A DNA stretch of 64,000 bases, taken from Izhakiella capsodis. Its GTDB lineage: Bacteria; Pseudomonadota; Gammaproteobacteria; Enterobacterales; Enterobacteriaceae. The notes under the pieces are model-generated. The model ran no database searches. It had not been told where the DNA came from and saw nothing but the letters and a program-made list of their open reading frames with translations. The stretch is from assembly GCF_900115045.1 (NCBI RefSeq), contig NZ_FOVC01000006.1, positions 128,750 through 192,749 on the forward strand, written 5' to 3'. Positions 36,435-45,643 of the stretch are shown here, piece by piece. The translations under genes and the position numbers were made by a program. The first letter of the stretch is position 1, and each line of letters begins with the position of its first letter.

Positions 36435-38879
36435 ATGGTGCTTATCAGTATTGCAGCGACGATAGTGCTTATCGGCGTGTTGTTTTATCACCGAGTGAAT
36501 CTGACGCTCAGTAGCGCAACTGTGCTGATCTGGGCGGCGCTAATGGCCGCGCTGTCTCTCTGGACGACCTGGCTGCTGCTGCCGCTGGCAGTCATTTTGC
36601 TACCATTTAATCTGCTCAGCATACGCCGGGCGCTGTTTTCCAAATCAGTTATGCGCACCTTTCAGAAGGTGATGCCGCCGATGTCGCGTACTGAAAAAGA
36701 GGCGATTGACGCCGGCACTACGTGGTGGGAAGGCGAGCTATTTCGCGGCGATCCAGACTGGAAAACGCTGCATGATTACCCGCAGCCACATTTGTCCCCG
36801 GAAGAGCAAGCCTTTATAGAGGGTCCGGTGGAAGAAGCCTGCCGCATGGCGAATGATTTTGCCATCACGCATGAAATGGCCGATCTGCCCCCTGAACTGT
36901 GGGCGCACCTGAAAGCGCATCGTTTTTTCGCTATGATCATTAAAAAAGAGTATGGCGGCCTGGAATTCTCCGCTTACGCACAGTCGCGCGTGTTGCAGAA
37001 GCTGGCTGGCGTTTCCGGTATTCTGGCCATTACCGTTGGAGTACCTAACTCCCTCGGCCCTGGCGAGCTGCTGCAGCATTACGGTACCGATGAGCAGAAA
37101 AATCACTACCTGCCCCGTCTGGCCTGCGGTCAGGAAATCCCCTGTTTTGCGTTAACCAGTCCTGAAGCTGGCTCTGATGCCGGAGCCATCCCGGATACTG
37201 GCGTAGTCTGTATGGGTGACTGGCAGGATAAACAGGTGCTGGGCATGCGTCTTACATGGAATAAGCGCTACATTACCCTGGCGCCGATTGCTACCGTGCT
37301 GGGTTTGGCCTTCAGACTCGCCGATCCCGATCATCTTCTTGGGAAGACCGACGATCTGGGGATTACCTGCGCGCTGATCCCCACCACAACGCCGGGCGTT
37401 GAAATTGGTAAGCGTCACTTCCCGCTCAACGTGCCCTTTCAGAACGGACCGACGCGCGGTAACAATATCTTCGTACCGATTGATTACATCATCGGCGGGC
37501 CGAAGATGGCTGGCCAGGGCTGGCGAATGCTGGTTGAATGCCTCTCGGTTGGACGCGGGATCACGCTGCCCTCCAACGCGACCGGCAGTCTGAAATCCGT
37601 CGCAATGGCGATTGGCGCTTATGCCCACATCCGTCGCCAGTTTAAAGTTCCTATCGGTAAGATGGAGGGCATCGAAGAGCCACTGGCACGTATTGCCGGC
37701 AATGCGTATGCCCTGGACGCTGCCGCAACACTTATTACCTATGGCATTATGCTCGGTGAAAAACCGGCGGTGCTCTCGGCGATTGTCAAACACCACTGTA
37801 CGCATCGCAGTCAGCGGGCGATCATTGATGCGATGGATATCGCCGGTGGTAAGGGCATTATGCTGGGTGATAGCAACTTTCTTGCACGTGCCTATCAGGG
37901 CTCACCGATCGCGATTACTGTAGAAGGTGCTAACATTCTGACGCGCAGCATGATTATTTTCGGTCAGGGTGCGATTCGCTGCCATCCCTACGTGCTGAAA
38001 GAGTTGGCGGCGGTACAGCAACATGATATCAAGGCTTTTGATAAGGCATTGTTCAGCCACATTGGCCACGTCGCCAGCAATCAGGTACGCAGCTTCTGGC
38101 TGGGTCTGACCGGTGGCCTGACCAGTCACGCACCGACCCGCGACGCGACGCGCCGCTACTATCAGCATCTGAACCGTATCAGTGCAAACCTGGCTTTTAT
38201 GGCGGATATCGCGATGGCGGCCCTCGGCGGCAGCCTGAAACGGCGCGAGCGTATCTCAGCACGTCTCGGCGACGTGCTGAGCCAGCTATACATGGCCTCC
38301 GCAGTGTTAAAACGCTATAACGATGAAGGTCGGCAGAGCGTTGATTTACCGCTGGTCCACTGGAGCGTACAGGATGCACTTTATCAGGCAGAAACGGCCA
38401 TTGACGATCTGCTGCGAAACTTTCCTAACCGGGGGATCGCCGCTCTGATGCGATGGGTCATTTTCCCGACCGGTCGTCACTGCAAGGCGCCCTCAGACAA
38501 GCTCGATCATCAGCTGGCCAGGATCCTTCAACTGCCCTCAGCGACCCGCAGCCGGCTGGGTCGTGGACAGTACCTAACCCCGAGCGAACATAACCCGGCG
38601 GGACAAATGGAGGAAGCGCTGGAGCATATACTGGCAGCGGAAGTGATCCATCAGCGCCTGTGTGGACAGTTACAAAGGAATTTTTCGTTTACACGTCTTG
38701 ATGATCTTGGTCAACAGTGGCTGCAAAACCAGCTAATTAGCCAGGAAGAGGCTGAGGTGTTGGCTCGGGCGGAGGCGAGTCGTCTGCGTAGCATTAACGT
38801 TGATGATTTTGATCCCGACGCGTTGGCGACTCAGCCGGTGAAAAAAACGCCAAAGGCGCCTGAGATTGAAGCGGCCTGA
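36435..38879 (+). CDS. fadE: Acyl-CoA dehydrogenase FadE
   Basis: FAD-dependent first step of fatty-acid beta-oxidation, transferring electrons to the ETF/respiratory chain. 814 residues as in E. coli. Two N-terminal hydrophobic segments (about residues 1-60) anchor it to the membrane; the acyl-CoA dehydrogenase domains span about residues 80-540 with CFALTSPEAGSDAG (FAD/substrate loop) and YRRQFKVPIGKMEGIEEPLARIAG-type sequence near residue 395; a C-terminal family-specific domain (DUF1974) follows. GGGAG lies 9 bases before the ATG. The FadR operator is just upstream. Confidence 0.97.
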   Translation: MVLISIAATIVLIGVLFYHRVNLTLSSATVLIWAALMAALSLWTTWLLLPLAVILLPFNLLSIRRALFSKSVMRTFQKVMPPMSRTEKEAIDAGTTWWEGELFRGDPDWKTLHDYPQPHLSPEEQAFIEGPVEEACRMANDFAITHEMADLPPELWAHLKAHRFFAMIIKKEYGGLEFSAYAQSRVLQKLAGVSGILAITVGVPNSLGPGELLQHYGTDEQKNHYLPRLACGQEIPCFALTSPEAGSDAGAIPDTGVVCMGDWQDKQVLGMRLTWNKRYITLAPIATVLGLAFRLADPDHLLGKTDDLGITCALIPTTTPGVEIGKRHFPLNVPFQNGPTRGNNIFVPIDYIIGGPKMAGQGWRMLVECLSVGRGITLPSNATGSLKSVAMAIGAYAHIRRQFKVPIGKMEGIEEPLARIAGNAYALDAAATLITYGIMLGEKPAVLSAIVKHHCTHRSQRAIIDAMDIAGGKGIMLGDSNFLARAYQGSPIAITVEGANILTRSMIIFGQGAIRCHPYVLKELAAVQQHDIKAFDKALFSHIGHVASNQVRSFWLGLTGGLTSHAPTRDATRRYYQHLNRISANLAFMADIAMAALGGSLKRRERISARLGDVLSQLYMASAVLKRYNDEGRQSVDLPLVHWSVQDALYQAETAIDDLLRNFPNRGIAALMRWVIFPTGRHCKAPSDKLDHQLARILQLPSATRSRLGRGQYLTPSEHNPAGQMEEALEHILAAEVIHQRLCGQLQRNFSFTRLDDLGQQWLQNQLISQEEAEVLARAEASRLRSINVDDFDPDALATQPVKKTPKAPEIEAA

Positions 38880-39187
38880 TCCTGAATTACCGCCTGCACG
38901 CTCTGCCCGTCATCGCCAGAACGCGCTTCTGAACCGGGCAAAGCGCTGCTGAAGATTTAACAACGGGCTATCCTGACTGGTAAAGCATCAAGTCAGTGAT
39001 TTCGACGTCTTACGCGCCGCGCCCTGCAACGCGGCGGCTTTACGCCTGGATATCTATTCACACCCTCGCTGTCGGATTCAGCAACCGCCTCGTCTTGCTC
39101 AGCGTGCAGGCCAGCCAGATCCGCGCCCAATACGCCGCTTTATCGTCCGTGGCACATGGCATCCGGGGCCTCCCGCCTGACCTGACG
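38880..39187. other. Spacer between convergent fadE and mtnK (308 bp)
   Basis: This is the left junction of the metabolic block absent from E. coli. No gene, terminator with T-run, or repeat was found; an 84-codon frame at 38996-39250 is not protein-like. Confidence 0.4.
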
Positions 39188-40387
39188 TCAGCCGTACTGA
39201 CGTATACGAGCAATGAAATCATTGACATGTGCAACGTGCGGCGCAGCTAAGATCAACGCCTTACCAAGATGAATAGCTTGTGCTATGCAGGCAGAACGCA
39301 TGGCGTCGTCACGAATAGTGTCAAGATCGGCGACATGGGCCATACCGACCGTGCGACGGATAAGTTCGGTGCCACAATAACCAATGGCATCCGCTAACAC
39401 TTTTTGCAGAAAGAGCGGCGCATAACCCGACCAGGCCAGCGCATCATCGTTTGTTTTTTCCACCGCCAGCGTGAGAAATTGATGTTCAAATTGCCGCCAG
39501 ACGATTTTAACATCCTGCAGGCGCAATTCGCGTGCCTCTGCCGCTTCACGCGGCGGCAATAATCCTGCCAGCCCACAGTAATTAAGCAGCAGATTGCCAA
39601 TCGCCGTACCCACGTCAAAGCCAATCGGCCCGTAAAAGCCGAACTCCGCATCAATCACCTTCAGCTGCCCTTCACCGATAAAAATCGAACCGCTGTGAAG
39701 ATCACCGTGTAGCAGTGCCTCTGCCTGACTGAAGAAACGATGTTTGAGCGCGGCCACCGCCGTTCGCAATTGATCATCATTGCGTAGCAACGCGACCGTG
39801 TCTTCCAGCTCAGATGGATAGCGGTTGCGCTGATGCTTTTGGTAGGGATCGTTAAAAAAGAGATCTTCGGTGATTTCGCACATCTCCGGGTTAATAAAAC
39901 GCACCACCTGCGCCTTTTTTTCATGGGGATGCAGCCAAAAATCAGAGGTATGAAACAGTGTGTGCGCCAGGTAATGACCCAATTGAGCGGCGGCCTGCGG
40001 GTAATAGCGCCCCTGCACCAGTTCACGACGCCAGATATGCAGGCTGGAGAGATCTTCCATCACCATTACCGCCAGCTGTGGATCATGGTGCAAAATTTTT
40101 ACCGTATGTTCGGCACAATGCTGGCTGTGAGCCCTCAGCGTTTCCGCCTCAAGCCTGGCACGATCTAACGTCAACGGCCAGGATTCACCCACGCAGCGCA
40201 CATAAGGCAGGGCTTGCTTAACCACCACCCGGCTCACACCCTGATGGTCGACAATGCGAAAAACAAGGTTCAGATTACCGTCGCCTACTTCCTGCGCATC
40301 GACCAACGCTGATGCATCGTCCCATCCGACGTGCTGGCGGGCGTACTGAATGGCATCTGCGGCGGTGAACGTGCGATATTGCGCCAT
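39188..40387 (-). CDS. mtnK: 5-methylthioribose kinase MtnK
   Basis: Phosphorylates 5-methylthioribose to the 1-phosphate in methionine salvage. Taken from ATG 40387 (MAQYRTFTAADAIQYARQHV) the product is 399 residues, the length of the Klebsiella enzyme; GAGG is 8 bases upstream. The longer frame to 40411 would start inside the promoter. Kinase-fold motifs are EALLHGDLHSGSIFI (catalytic Asp) near residue 230 and VIDAEFGFYGPIGFD (metal Asp). Divergent from mtnA across MetJ-like sites. Confidence 0.96.
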   Translation of the reverse strand: MAQYRTFTAADAIQYARQHVGWDDASALVDAQEVGDGNLNLVFRIVDHQGVSRVVVKQALPYVRCVGESWPLTLDRARLEAETLRAHSQHCAEHTVKILHHDPQLAVMVMEDLSSLHIWRRELVQGRYYPQAAAQLGHYLAHTLFHTSDFWLHPHEKKAQVVRFINPEMCEITEDLFFNDPYQKHQRNRYPSELEDTVALLRNDDQLRTAVAALKHRFFSQAEALLHGDLHSGSIFIGEGQLKVIDAEFGFYGPIGFDVGTAIGNLLLNYCGLAGLLPPREAAEARELRLQDVKIVWRQFEHQFLTLAVEKTNDDALAWSGYAPLFLQKVLADAIGYCGTELIRRTVGMAHVADLDTIRDDAMRSACIAQAIHLGKALILAAPHVAHVNDFIARIRQYG

Positions 40388-40415
40388 GTACGTATCCTCA
40401 ACAAAATTCATTATA

Positions 40416-40439
40416 AGACGTTCAGACGTCTATACAGCT
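40416..40439. promoter_or_regulatory. MetJ operator between mtnK and mtnA
   Basis: Tandem 8-bp met boxes AGACGTTC and AGACGTCT at 40416-40431 (6/8 and 8/8 matches to AGACGTCT), with a weaker third unit ATACAGCT to 40439. MetJ with S-adenosylmethionine would repress both divergent genes when methionine is plentiful. Confidence 0.8.
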
Positions 40440-40489
40440 GAAAAGCATCCTGGCACAATAGTACACACCAAAGCAACATGGAATTAACA

Positions 40490-41518
40490 ATGCAACCATT
40501 AACCACCACCAGCCTGCAAATCCGCGATAACCAGCTGTGGATACTCGATCAGCAGGCGCTGCCGCAGCAGAAAAACTGGTGCCTTACGCCCGACGCTGCC
40601 ACCCTGATTAATCATATTAAGGCGCTGCGGGTGCGCGGCGCTCCACTTATCGGCCTTTCCGCCAGCCTGCTACTGGCGCTGCTGGCAGAAAAAGGCATGG
40701 CACAAGCTGAATTGTCGCAAACGCTCGAACAGCTACGCATCGCCCGACCGACCGCCGTAAACCTGATGAACAATCTGGAACGCATGAACCAGGCGCTGGC
40801 CAGTACGCAGTATGTCCATAGGATGGTTGAGGAAGCGCTACGACTGGTCGCTGAGGATCGGGCGTTGTGCGAAAGTATCGCCCGGACAGGAAGCGCCTTG
40901 ATTACTCCCGGTAGCCAACTACTGACTCACTGTAATACTGGCGGACTGGCGACGGCCGGTGTCGGAACCGCGCTGGGCGTGATCCTCGCTGGCTGGCAGC
41001 AAGGTAAAGTGCAGAACGTCTGGGTTGATGAGACCCGGCCACTGCTGCAAGGAGGGCGCCTGACCGCATGGGAACTGGGCGAACTGGGCGTTCCCTGTCA
41101 GTTGATATGTGATTCGATGGCGGCAACGCTGATGGCGCAAAAGCAGATAGATGCCGTGTGGGTTGGAGCCGATCGTATCGCGGCTAATGGCGACGTCGCC
41201 AATAAAATAGGCACCTACAGTTTAGCGGTGCTGGCGCACTATCACGACGTCCCATTTTACGTTGCCGCACCGCATACCACGCTGGACCCGGCATGCCCAA
41301 ACGGCGCGGCGATACCAATAGAACAACGCGCTGCCACTGAGGTTACCGGCGTTGCCGGCAGCTTTGGTGCGGTGCAGTGGGCGCAGCCAGATACCCGCGT
41401 CTGGAACCCAGCGTTTGACGTCACCCCCGCGCAGCTGATTAGCGGCTGGGTGCTGGACAGCGGCGTAATAACCCCGGATCAGGTACAAGCCGGCATTTTT
41501 CAGCCTTCCGCGGAGTGA
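40490..41518 (+). CDS. mtnA: S-methyl-5-thioribose-1-phosphate isomerase MtnA
   Basis: Converts methylthioribose 1-phosphate to methylthioribulose 1-phosphate. I start at ATG 40490 (MQPLTTTSLQIRDNQ, 342 aa), which matches family N termini and follows GGAA by 7 bases; an in-frame ATG at 40478 has no ribosome binding site. Family motifs: RVRGAPLIGLSA near residue 47, THCNTGGLATAGVGTALGV near residue 150 (catalytic Cys) and VGADRIAANGDVANKIGTY near residue 228 (catalytic Asp). Confidence 0.95.
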   Translation: MQPLTTTSLQIRDNQLWILDQQALPQQKNWCLTPDAATLINHIKALRVRGAPLIGLSASLLLALLAEKGMAQAELSQTLEQLRIARPTAVNLMNNLERMNQALASTQYVHRMVEEALRLVAEDRALCESIARTGSALITPGSQLLTHCNTGGLATAGVGTALGVILAGWQQGKVQNVWVDETRPLLQGGRLTAWELGELGVPCQLICDSMAATLMAQKQIDAVWVGADRIAANGDVANKIGTYSLAVLAHYHDVPFYVAAPHTTLDPACPNGAAIPIEQRAATEVTGVAGSFGAVQWAQPDTRVWNPAFDVTPAQLISGWVLDSGVITPDQVQAGIFQPSAE

Positions 41519-41607
41519 TCGCCCCGACCTGCAGCGACCCCACTTCGGGCGGTTAACGCCTGACGACGTCTTTTTTCTGCGGTGCACCAGGCCAGCATCT
41601 CCAGGCG

Positions 41608-42150
41608 TCAGGGGAGTCGCGGATAGGCGTCTGCGATGTTATCGCCAGTGAAGCGGGCAATCCAGCCCTCCTGATTGTTGAAAATGCGAATAGCGGTGAA
41701 GTGCGGTTCAGACCCCATATCAAACCAATGTGCCGTACCGGCAGGCACTGAAATAAGATCGTTTTTTTCACACAAAATCTGATAAACCTCACCCTCCAGA
41801 TGCAGACAAAAAAGACCGGCGCCCTCAACGAAAAAGCGCACTTCGTCCTCGCCGTGAGTATGCTCAGCGAGAAACTTACTGCGCAGCGCTTCTTTTTGCG
41901 GATTGTCGGCTCGGATACTGATAACGTCCCAGCTCTGGTAGCCCTTTTCAGCCACCAGCCGGTCGATAGCATGCTGATAGGCGGCCAGCACCGTATCGGC
42001 GTCAGGCGCGGCACCAAGATCGCAGTCGGCCTGCCAGCGCTCAAAACGGATCCCCTTCGTCGCCAGCCGACTACGTATCTCATCAGGATTATCGCTGTGC
42101 CACGTTAGCTGGCGGGTTTCGGTGTCAGAATAGATCGTCAATGCGCTCAT
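41608..42150 (-). CDS. mtnD: Acireductone dioxygenase MtnD
   Basis: Cupin metalloenzyme that oxidises acireductone to 2-keto-4-methylthiobutyrate plus formate with iron, or to an off-pathway product with nickel. 180 residues; metal ligands are in EHTHGEDEVRFFVEG (two His and Glu, near residue 97) and PAGTAHWFDMG (His, near residue 140). Third gene of mtnBCD, with a 4-base overlap with mtnC. Confidence 0.97.
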   Translation of the reverse strand: MSALTIYSDTETRQLTWHSDNPDEIRSRLATKGIRFERWQADCDLGAAPDADTVLAAYQHAIDRLVAEKGYQSWDVISIRADNPQKEALRSKFLAEHTHGEDEVRFFVEGAGLFCLHLEGEVYQILCEKNDLISVPAGTAHWFDMGSEPHFTAIRIFNNQEGWIARFTGDNIADAYPRLP

Positions 42151-42836
42151 ATCGGCAATAACTCCGGGTTGATTTCTGCAAAGCTGGCGACCTGACGGTG
42201 GGTACTGCCAGTGTCCGGCTGGTCACGAACCAATTGCAGCGTGTGCCAGCCTGCCGATCGGGCGGCATCCAGCTCCTGATGAATATCAGAGAGAAACAAC
42301 AGCTCCTGCGGCGGTAGGCCCAGTTGCTGCTGGATATTACGGTATGATGTCACTTCACGTTTTCCACCGACATGGGTATCAAACCAGTGGCTGAACAGTC
42401 CGGTAAGGTCACCTGCGTCGCTGTAACCGAACAGCAGTTTCTGCGCCGCAACCGAGCCTGAAGAATAAACGCAGAGGATAATATCCCGCTGTTGCCAGGC
42501 ACGCAGCGCGGGCGGCACGTCAGCATAAAGGTCCCCGGTGAAGTCACCATTGAGATAGCCATCACGCCAGATCATTCCCTGTAGTGCCTTCAACGCGGGA
42601 GATTTGCGATCCTGGTCCATGAAGGCGTAAAGCGCGGTAATCAGTTCTGCCTGACTCGCCTGCGGCTGGCCCAGCTCCTGACGCAGATCATCTAATGAAT
42701 GAGCGATCAACGCCTCATGCTGATGCCGTGTCAGCCACGGCTCAAGGTGTTTTCGCGCAAAGGGAAACAATACCTGATGTACAAAGCGAATGTCGCTGGT
42801 GGTGCCCTCAATATCGGTCACAATGGCGCGGATCAT
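42147..42836 (-). CDS. mtnC: Enolase-phosphatase MtnC (E1)
   Basis: HAD-superfamily bifunctional enzyme that enolises and dephosphorylates 2,3-diketo-5-methylthiopentyl-1-phosphate to acireductone. 229 residues with the HAD motif I variant VTDIEGTTSDI (Asp8, Glu10), motif II VYSSGSVAAQ near residue 120, a Lys in GGKREVTSYRNI and motif III LFLSDIHQELDAA. It overlaps both mtnB and mtnD by 4 bases, showing tight translational coupling. Confidence 0.97.
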   Translation of the reverse strand: MIRAIVTDIEGTTSDIRFVHQVLFPFARKHLEPWLTRHQHEALIAHSLDDLRQELGQPQASQAELITALYAFMDQDRKSPALKALQGMIWRDGYLNGDFTGDLYADVPPALRAWQQRDIILCVYSSGSVAAQKLLFGYSDAGDLTGLFSHWFDTHVGGKREVTSYRNIQQQLGLPPQELLFLSDIHQELDAARSAGWHTLQLVRDQPDTGSTHRQVASFAEINPELLPI

Positions 42837-43447
42837 AGAGCCTCCCGTTGTCGACGTTGTAATTCACACTGGAACAGAAATTCCAGACCTTCAAGATGAC
42901 GTCTGGCCTCGGATACATCGCGTCCCCAGCATGTCAGGCCGTGCCCGCGCAGTAAAAAGCCCCAGTTAATCGGCGTCTTGCTGGCAAAAAACGCAATCCG
43001 CTGAGCCAGCGCATCCATATCCTGATGGTTGTCAAACAGCGGTATCGTCACGGCGTCCAGATGACTATGCTGGCCACGCAGCGTTTTTTGCATTTCATAT
43101 CCTTGTAAGACAATAGCCGCGTGCTTAACAACCCGGGATAACACGGTGGCATTAACTGAATGGGTGTGCAGAATCGCCCCTGCCTCAGGATACAGACGAT
43201 AGATTAGCGTGTGCAGACCGGTTTCAGCGGAAGGCTTACGACCAGAGGGAACATGGTTAGTGGCTATCTGAACCTGAATAAAATCCTCAGCGGACAGCGT
43301 TCCTTTATCTTTACCTGACTCGCTGAGCAGGCAGTGCTGATCGTCCTGGCGCAACGACATATTGCCACCGGTTGCTGGCGCCCAGCCCTTGCTACCAATC
43401 CAGTGACAGGCTGCCACCAGCTGCATGAGTTGTGTATCGTCTGTCAT
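42833..43447 (-). CDS. mtnB: Methylthioribulose-1-phosphate dehydratase MtnB
   Basis: Zinc-dependent class II aldolase-fold dehydratase acting after MtnA. 204 residues; metal ligands are in ILHTHSVNATVLSR (two His, near residue 95) and LRGHGLTCWG (third His, near residue 165); GNMSLR near residue 28 forms the substrate loop. First gene of the mtnBCD operon, divergent from mtnE across a MetJ-like site. Confidence 0.97.
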   Translation of the reverse strand: MTDDTQLMQLVAACHWIGSKGWAPATGGNMSLRQDDQHCLLSESGKDKGTLSAEDFIQVQIATNHVPSGRKPSAETGLHTLIYRLYPEAGAILHTHSVNATVLSRVVKHAAIVLQGYEMQKTLRGQHSHLDAVTIPLFDNHQDMDALAQRIAFFASKTPINWGFLLRGHGLTCWGRDVSEARRHLEGLEFLFQCELQRRQREAL

Positions 43448-43489
43448 GGTCTTTTCCGCCGTTACAAACTATTCAGACTGCCTAATTAT

Positions 43490-43505
43490 GGACGTCTATG
43501 CATCT
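43490..43505. promoter_or_regulatory. MetJ operator between mtnB and mtnE
   Basis: Two adjacent 8-base units GGACGTCT and ATGCATCT (7/8 and 5/8 to the met box) lie midway between the divergent genes. The first unit is strong; the second is weak, so cooperative MetJ binding is likely but not certain. Confidence 0.65.
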
Positions 43506-43511
43506 TGATTG

Positions 43512-43540
43512 CCAAATCTTAACAGGATGTTAAGATTTGG
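43512..43540. repeat. Perfect 13-bp inverted repeat upstream of mtnE
   Basis: CCAAATCTTAACA and TGTTAAGATTTGG separated by GGA, 46 bases before the mtnE start. No T-run follows on either strand, so it is not a normal terminator; it may be an operator or an mRNA leader hairpin. Confidence 0.85.
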
Positions 43541-43586
43541 CAACCTGACCGCATTCCACTTCTTCACGCCAGTGAGGCAAATAATC

Positions 43587-44747
43587 ATGACTACGAGGTC
43601 GTTGATGCCACAGAGCAAGCTTCCCGCGCTGGGAACAACCATTTTTACCCGGATGAGCGCGCTGGCACAGCAGCACAACGCGATTAACCTTTCGCAAGGT
43701 TTCCCTGATTTTGATGGCCCGGATTACCTTAAACAGCGGCTGGCTTACCATGTCAATTCCGGCGAAAATCAGTACGCCCCGATGATCGGTGCCGTGCCGC
43801 TGCGCCAGGCGATTGCCAGTAAAACGCAGCGACTCTATGGCCATTTACCGGATAAAGACAGCGAAATTACCGTCACTGCAGGAGCGACCGAAGCACTGTT
43901 CGCGGCGATCACCGCACTGGTCCGCCCAGGTGATGAAGTCATCTGCTTTGATCCGAGTTACGACAGCTATGGCCCTGCCATTACGCTGGCGGGCGGCACG
44001 ATTAAGCGGCTGACCTTGCAACCACCAGCCTTTCGCATTGACTGGGCAGCATTCAACGCCCTGCTATCACCCCAAACCCGGCTGGTGATCATTAATACAC
44101 CGCACAACCCGTCAGCAACCCTCTGGCAGACAGAGGATTACAGGGCGCTGTGGCAGGCGATCGCCGGACAGGAAATCTACGTGCTCAGCGATGAGGTGTA
44201 CGAGCATATCTGCTTCGACCCGCAAGGCCATATCAGCGTGCTGGCGCACCCGGAACTGCGCGAGCGCGCCGTGGCCGTCTCCTCTTTTGGCAAAACTTTC
44301 CACATGACCGGCTGGAGGGTGGGATATAGCATCGCACCAGCAGCGATAAGCGCAGAGATCCGTAAGGTTCATCAGTATCTGACATTTGCCGTCAATACGC
44401 CGACTCAGCTGGCGCTGGCGGATATGCTGAACACCGGACCGGATCACTATCTGGCGCTACCCGCGTTTTACCGCGAGCGCCGCGACCATTTTGTTCGCTC
44501 GCTGGCGTCCAGTCACTTTAAAATTCTACCCTGTGAAGGCACTTACTTTTTGCTGGCGGATTACAGCGCGATATCGGATCTGAACGATGTGCATTTTTGT
44601 GAATGGCTAACCATCAACGCTGGCGTTGCTGCTATTCCTCTGTCCGTATTCTGCGCCGATAATTTTCCCCACAAACTCATCCGTTTGTGCTTTGCTAAAC
44701 AACAAAGCACGCTGGATACGGCGGCGGAGCGACTATGTCGACTTTAA
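43587..44747 (+). CDS. mtnE: Methionine aminotransferase MtnE (YbdL-type)
   Basis: PLP-dependent class I aminotransferase that aminates 2-keto-4-methylthiobutyrate to methionine, last step of the salvage cycle. From ATG 43587 (MTTRSLMPQSKLPALGTTIF) it has 386 residues and follows E. coli YbdL closely; GAGG lies 10 bases upstream. The longer frame from TTG 43509 would include the inverted repeat and is rejected. The PLP lysine is in AVSSFGKTFHMTGWRVGY; NTPHNPSATLW and SDEVYEH are the other cofactor motifs. The 3' end overlaps yafV by 13 bases. Confidence 0.92.
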   Translation: MTTRSLMPQSKLPALGTTIFTRMSALAQQHNAINLSQGFPDFDGPDYLKQRLAYHVNSGENQYAPMIGAVPLRQAIASKTQRLYGHLPDKDSEITVTAGATEALFAAITALVRPGDEVICFDPSYDSYGPAITLAGGTIKRLTLQPPAFRIDWAAFNALLSPQTRLVIINTPHNPSATLWQTEDYRALWQAIAGQEIYVLSDEVYEHICFDPQGHISVLAHPELRERAVAVSSFGKTFHMTGWRVGYSIAPAAISAEIRKVHQYLTFAVNTPTQLALADMLNTGPDHYLALPAFYRERRDHFVRSLASSHFKILPCEGTYFLLADYSAISDLNDVHFCEWLTINAGVAAIPLSVFCADNFPHKLIRLCFAKQQSTLDTAAERLCRL

Positions 44748-45502
44748 ACGCGATCTTATTACAACAGCCCCTGGCATGGATGGATGGCGAAGCCAACCTG
44801 CGCCATTTCGACAGCGTGATGGACGGGATCGACGCGTGCGACCTCATTGTGCTGCCAGAAATGTTCACTACCGGCTTTGCTAGGGAGGCAGCACAGCACT
44901 CACTGCCTGAAGCGCAGGTTATCGAATGGCTACAGGGCCACGCCCGGCGCAGCGATGCGCTGATCGCAGGCAGCGCGGCGATACGGACGGAAAAAGGTGC
45001 CGTAAATCGATTTCTTCTGGTCGAACCCGGTGGCAAGGTTCATCGCTACGACAAGCGCCACCTGTTTCGCATGGGCGAAGAGCATAAGCACTATCTTGCC
45101 GGTGTCCGGCGGGAAATAATCGAATGGCGTGGCTGGCGAATTTTACCGCAGATATGCTATGACTTGCGTTTTCCGGTGTTTGCGCGCAATCGGAACGATT
45201 ACGATTTAGCACTGTACGTTGCCAGCTGGCCCACGGTACGCGCACATCACTGGCAGACGTTGCTGCTGGCCCGGGCAATTGAAAACCAGGCCTACGTAAT
45301 GGGCTGTAATCGCGTTGGCAGTGACGGTAATCAGATTAATTACAGCGGAGACAGCCTGATAATCTGCCCCCAGGGCGAGATTCTCGCCAGCGCACAGCCC
45401 CATCAGCCGGCGCGGCTTGATGCCACACTGTCACTGGAGATGCTGAACGACTATCGCGCTCGCTTTCCCGCCTGGCGCGATGCCGACAGCTTTACGCTCT
45501 GA
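44735..45502 (+). CDS. yafV: Omega-amidase YafV (nitrilase family)
   Basis: Carbon-nitrogen hydrolase of 255 residues with the nitrilase triad Glu42 (LPEMFTTGF), Lys107 (YDKRHLF) and Cys141 (QICYDLRFP), closely following E. coli YafV. Omega-amidases hydrolyse alpha-ketoglutaramate, the product left when glutamine donates its amino group to a keto acid. Its 13-base overlap with mtnE suggests that glutamine is the amino donor for MtnE and that YafV makes the step irreversible, like MtnU of Bacillus subtilis. In E. coli yafV sits near fadE without mtn genes. Confidence 0.94.
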   Translation: MSTLNAILLQQPLAWMDGEANLRHFDSVMDGIDACDLIVLPEMFTTGFAREAAQHSLPEAQVIEWLQGHARRSDALIAGSAAIRTEKGAVNRFLLVEPGGKVHRYDKRHLFRMGEEHKHYLAGVRREIIEWRGWRILPQICYDLRFPVFARNRNDYDLALYVASWPTVRAHHWQTLLLARAIENQAYVMGCNRVGSDGNQINYSGDSLIICPQGEILASAQPHQPARLDATLSLEMLNDYRARFPAWRDADSFTL

Positions 45503-45588
45503 ATCTGAATCAACGGCGCATCCGCCACCATTGATTCAGACGATAACAGATGAGCGTTCACATCTTCACACCAGACCACCCTCAGCCG

Positions 45589-45630
45589 TTACCCCAGCCA
45601 TCGGCGCAGTGCGCCCGCTGGCTGGGGTAA
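45589..45630. terminator. Strong hairpin between convergent yafV and hpxJ-like gene
   Basis: TTACCCCAGCC / GGCTGGGGTAA outer stem with an inner GGCGCA/TGCGCC stem. It lies between converging genes and is probably a bidirectional terminator, although no long T-run follows. Confidence 0.6.
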
Positions 45631-45643
45631 TGATCAGCGCGCA

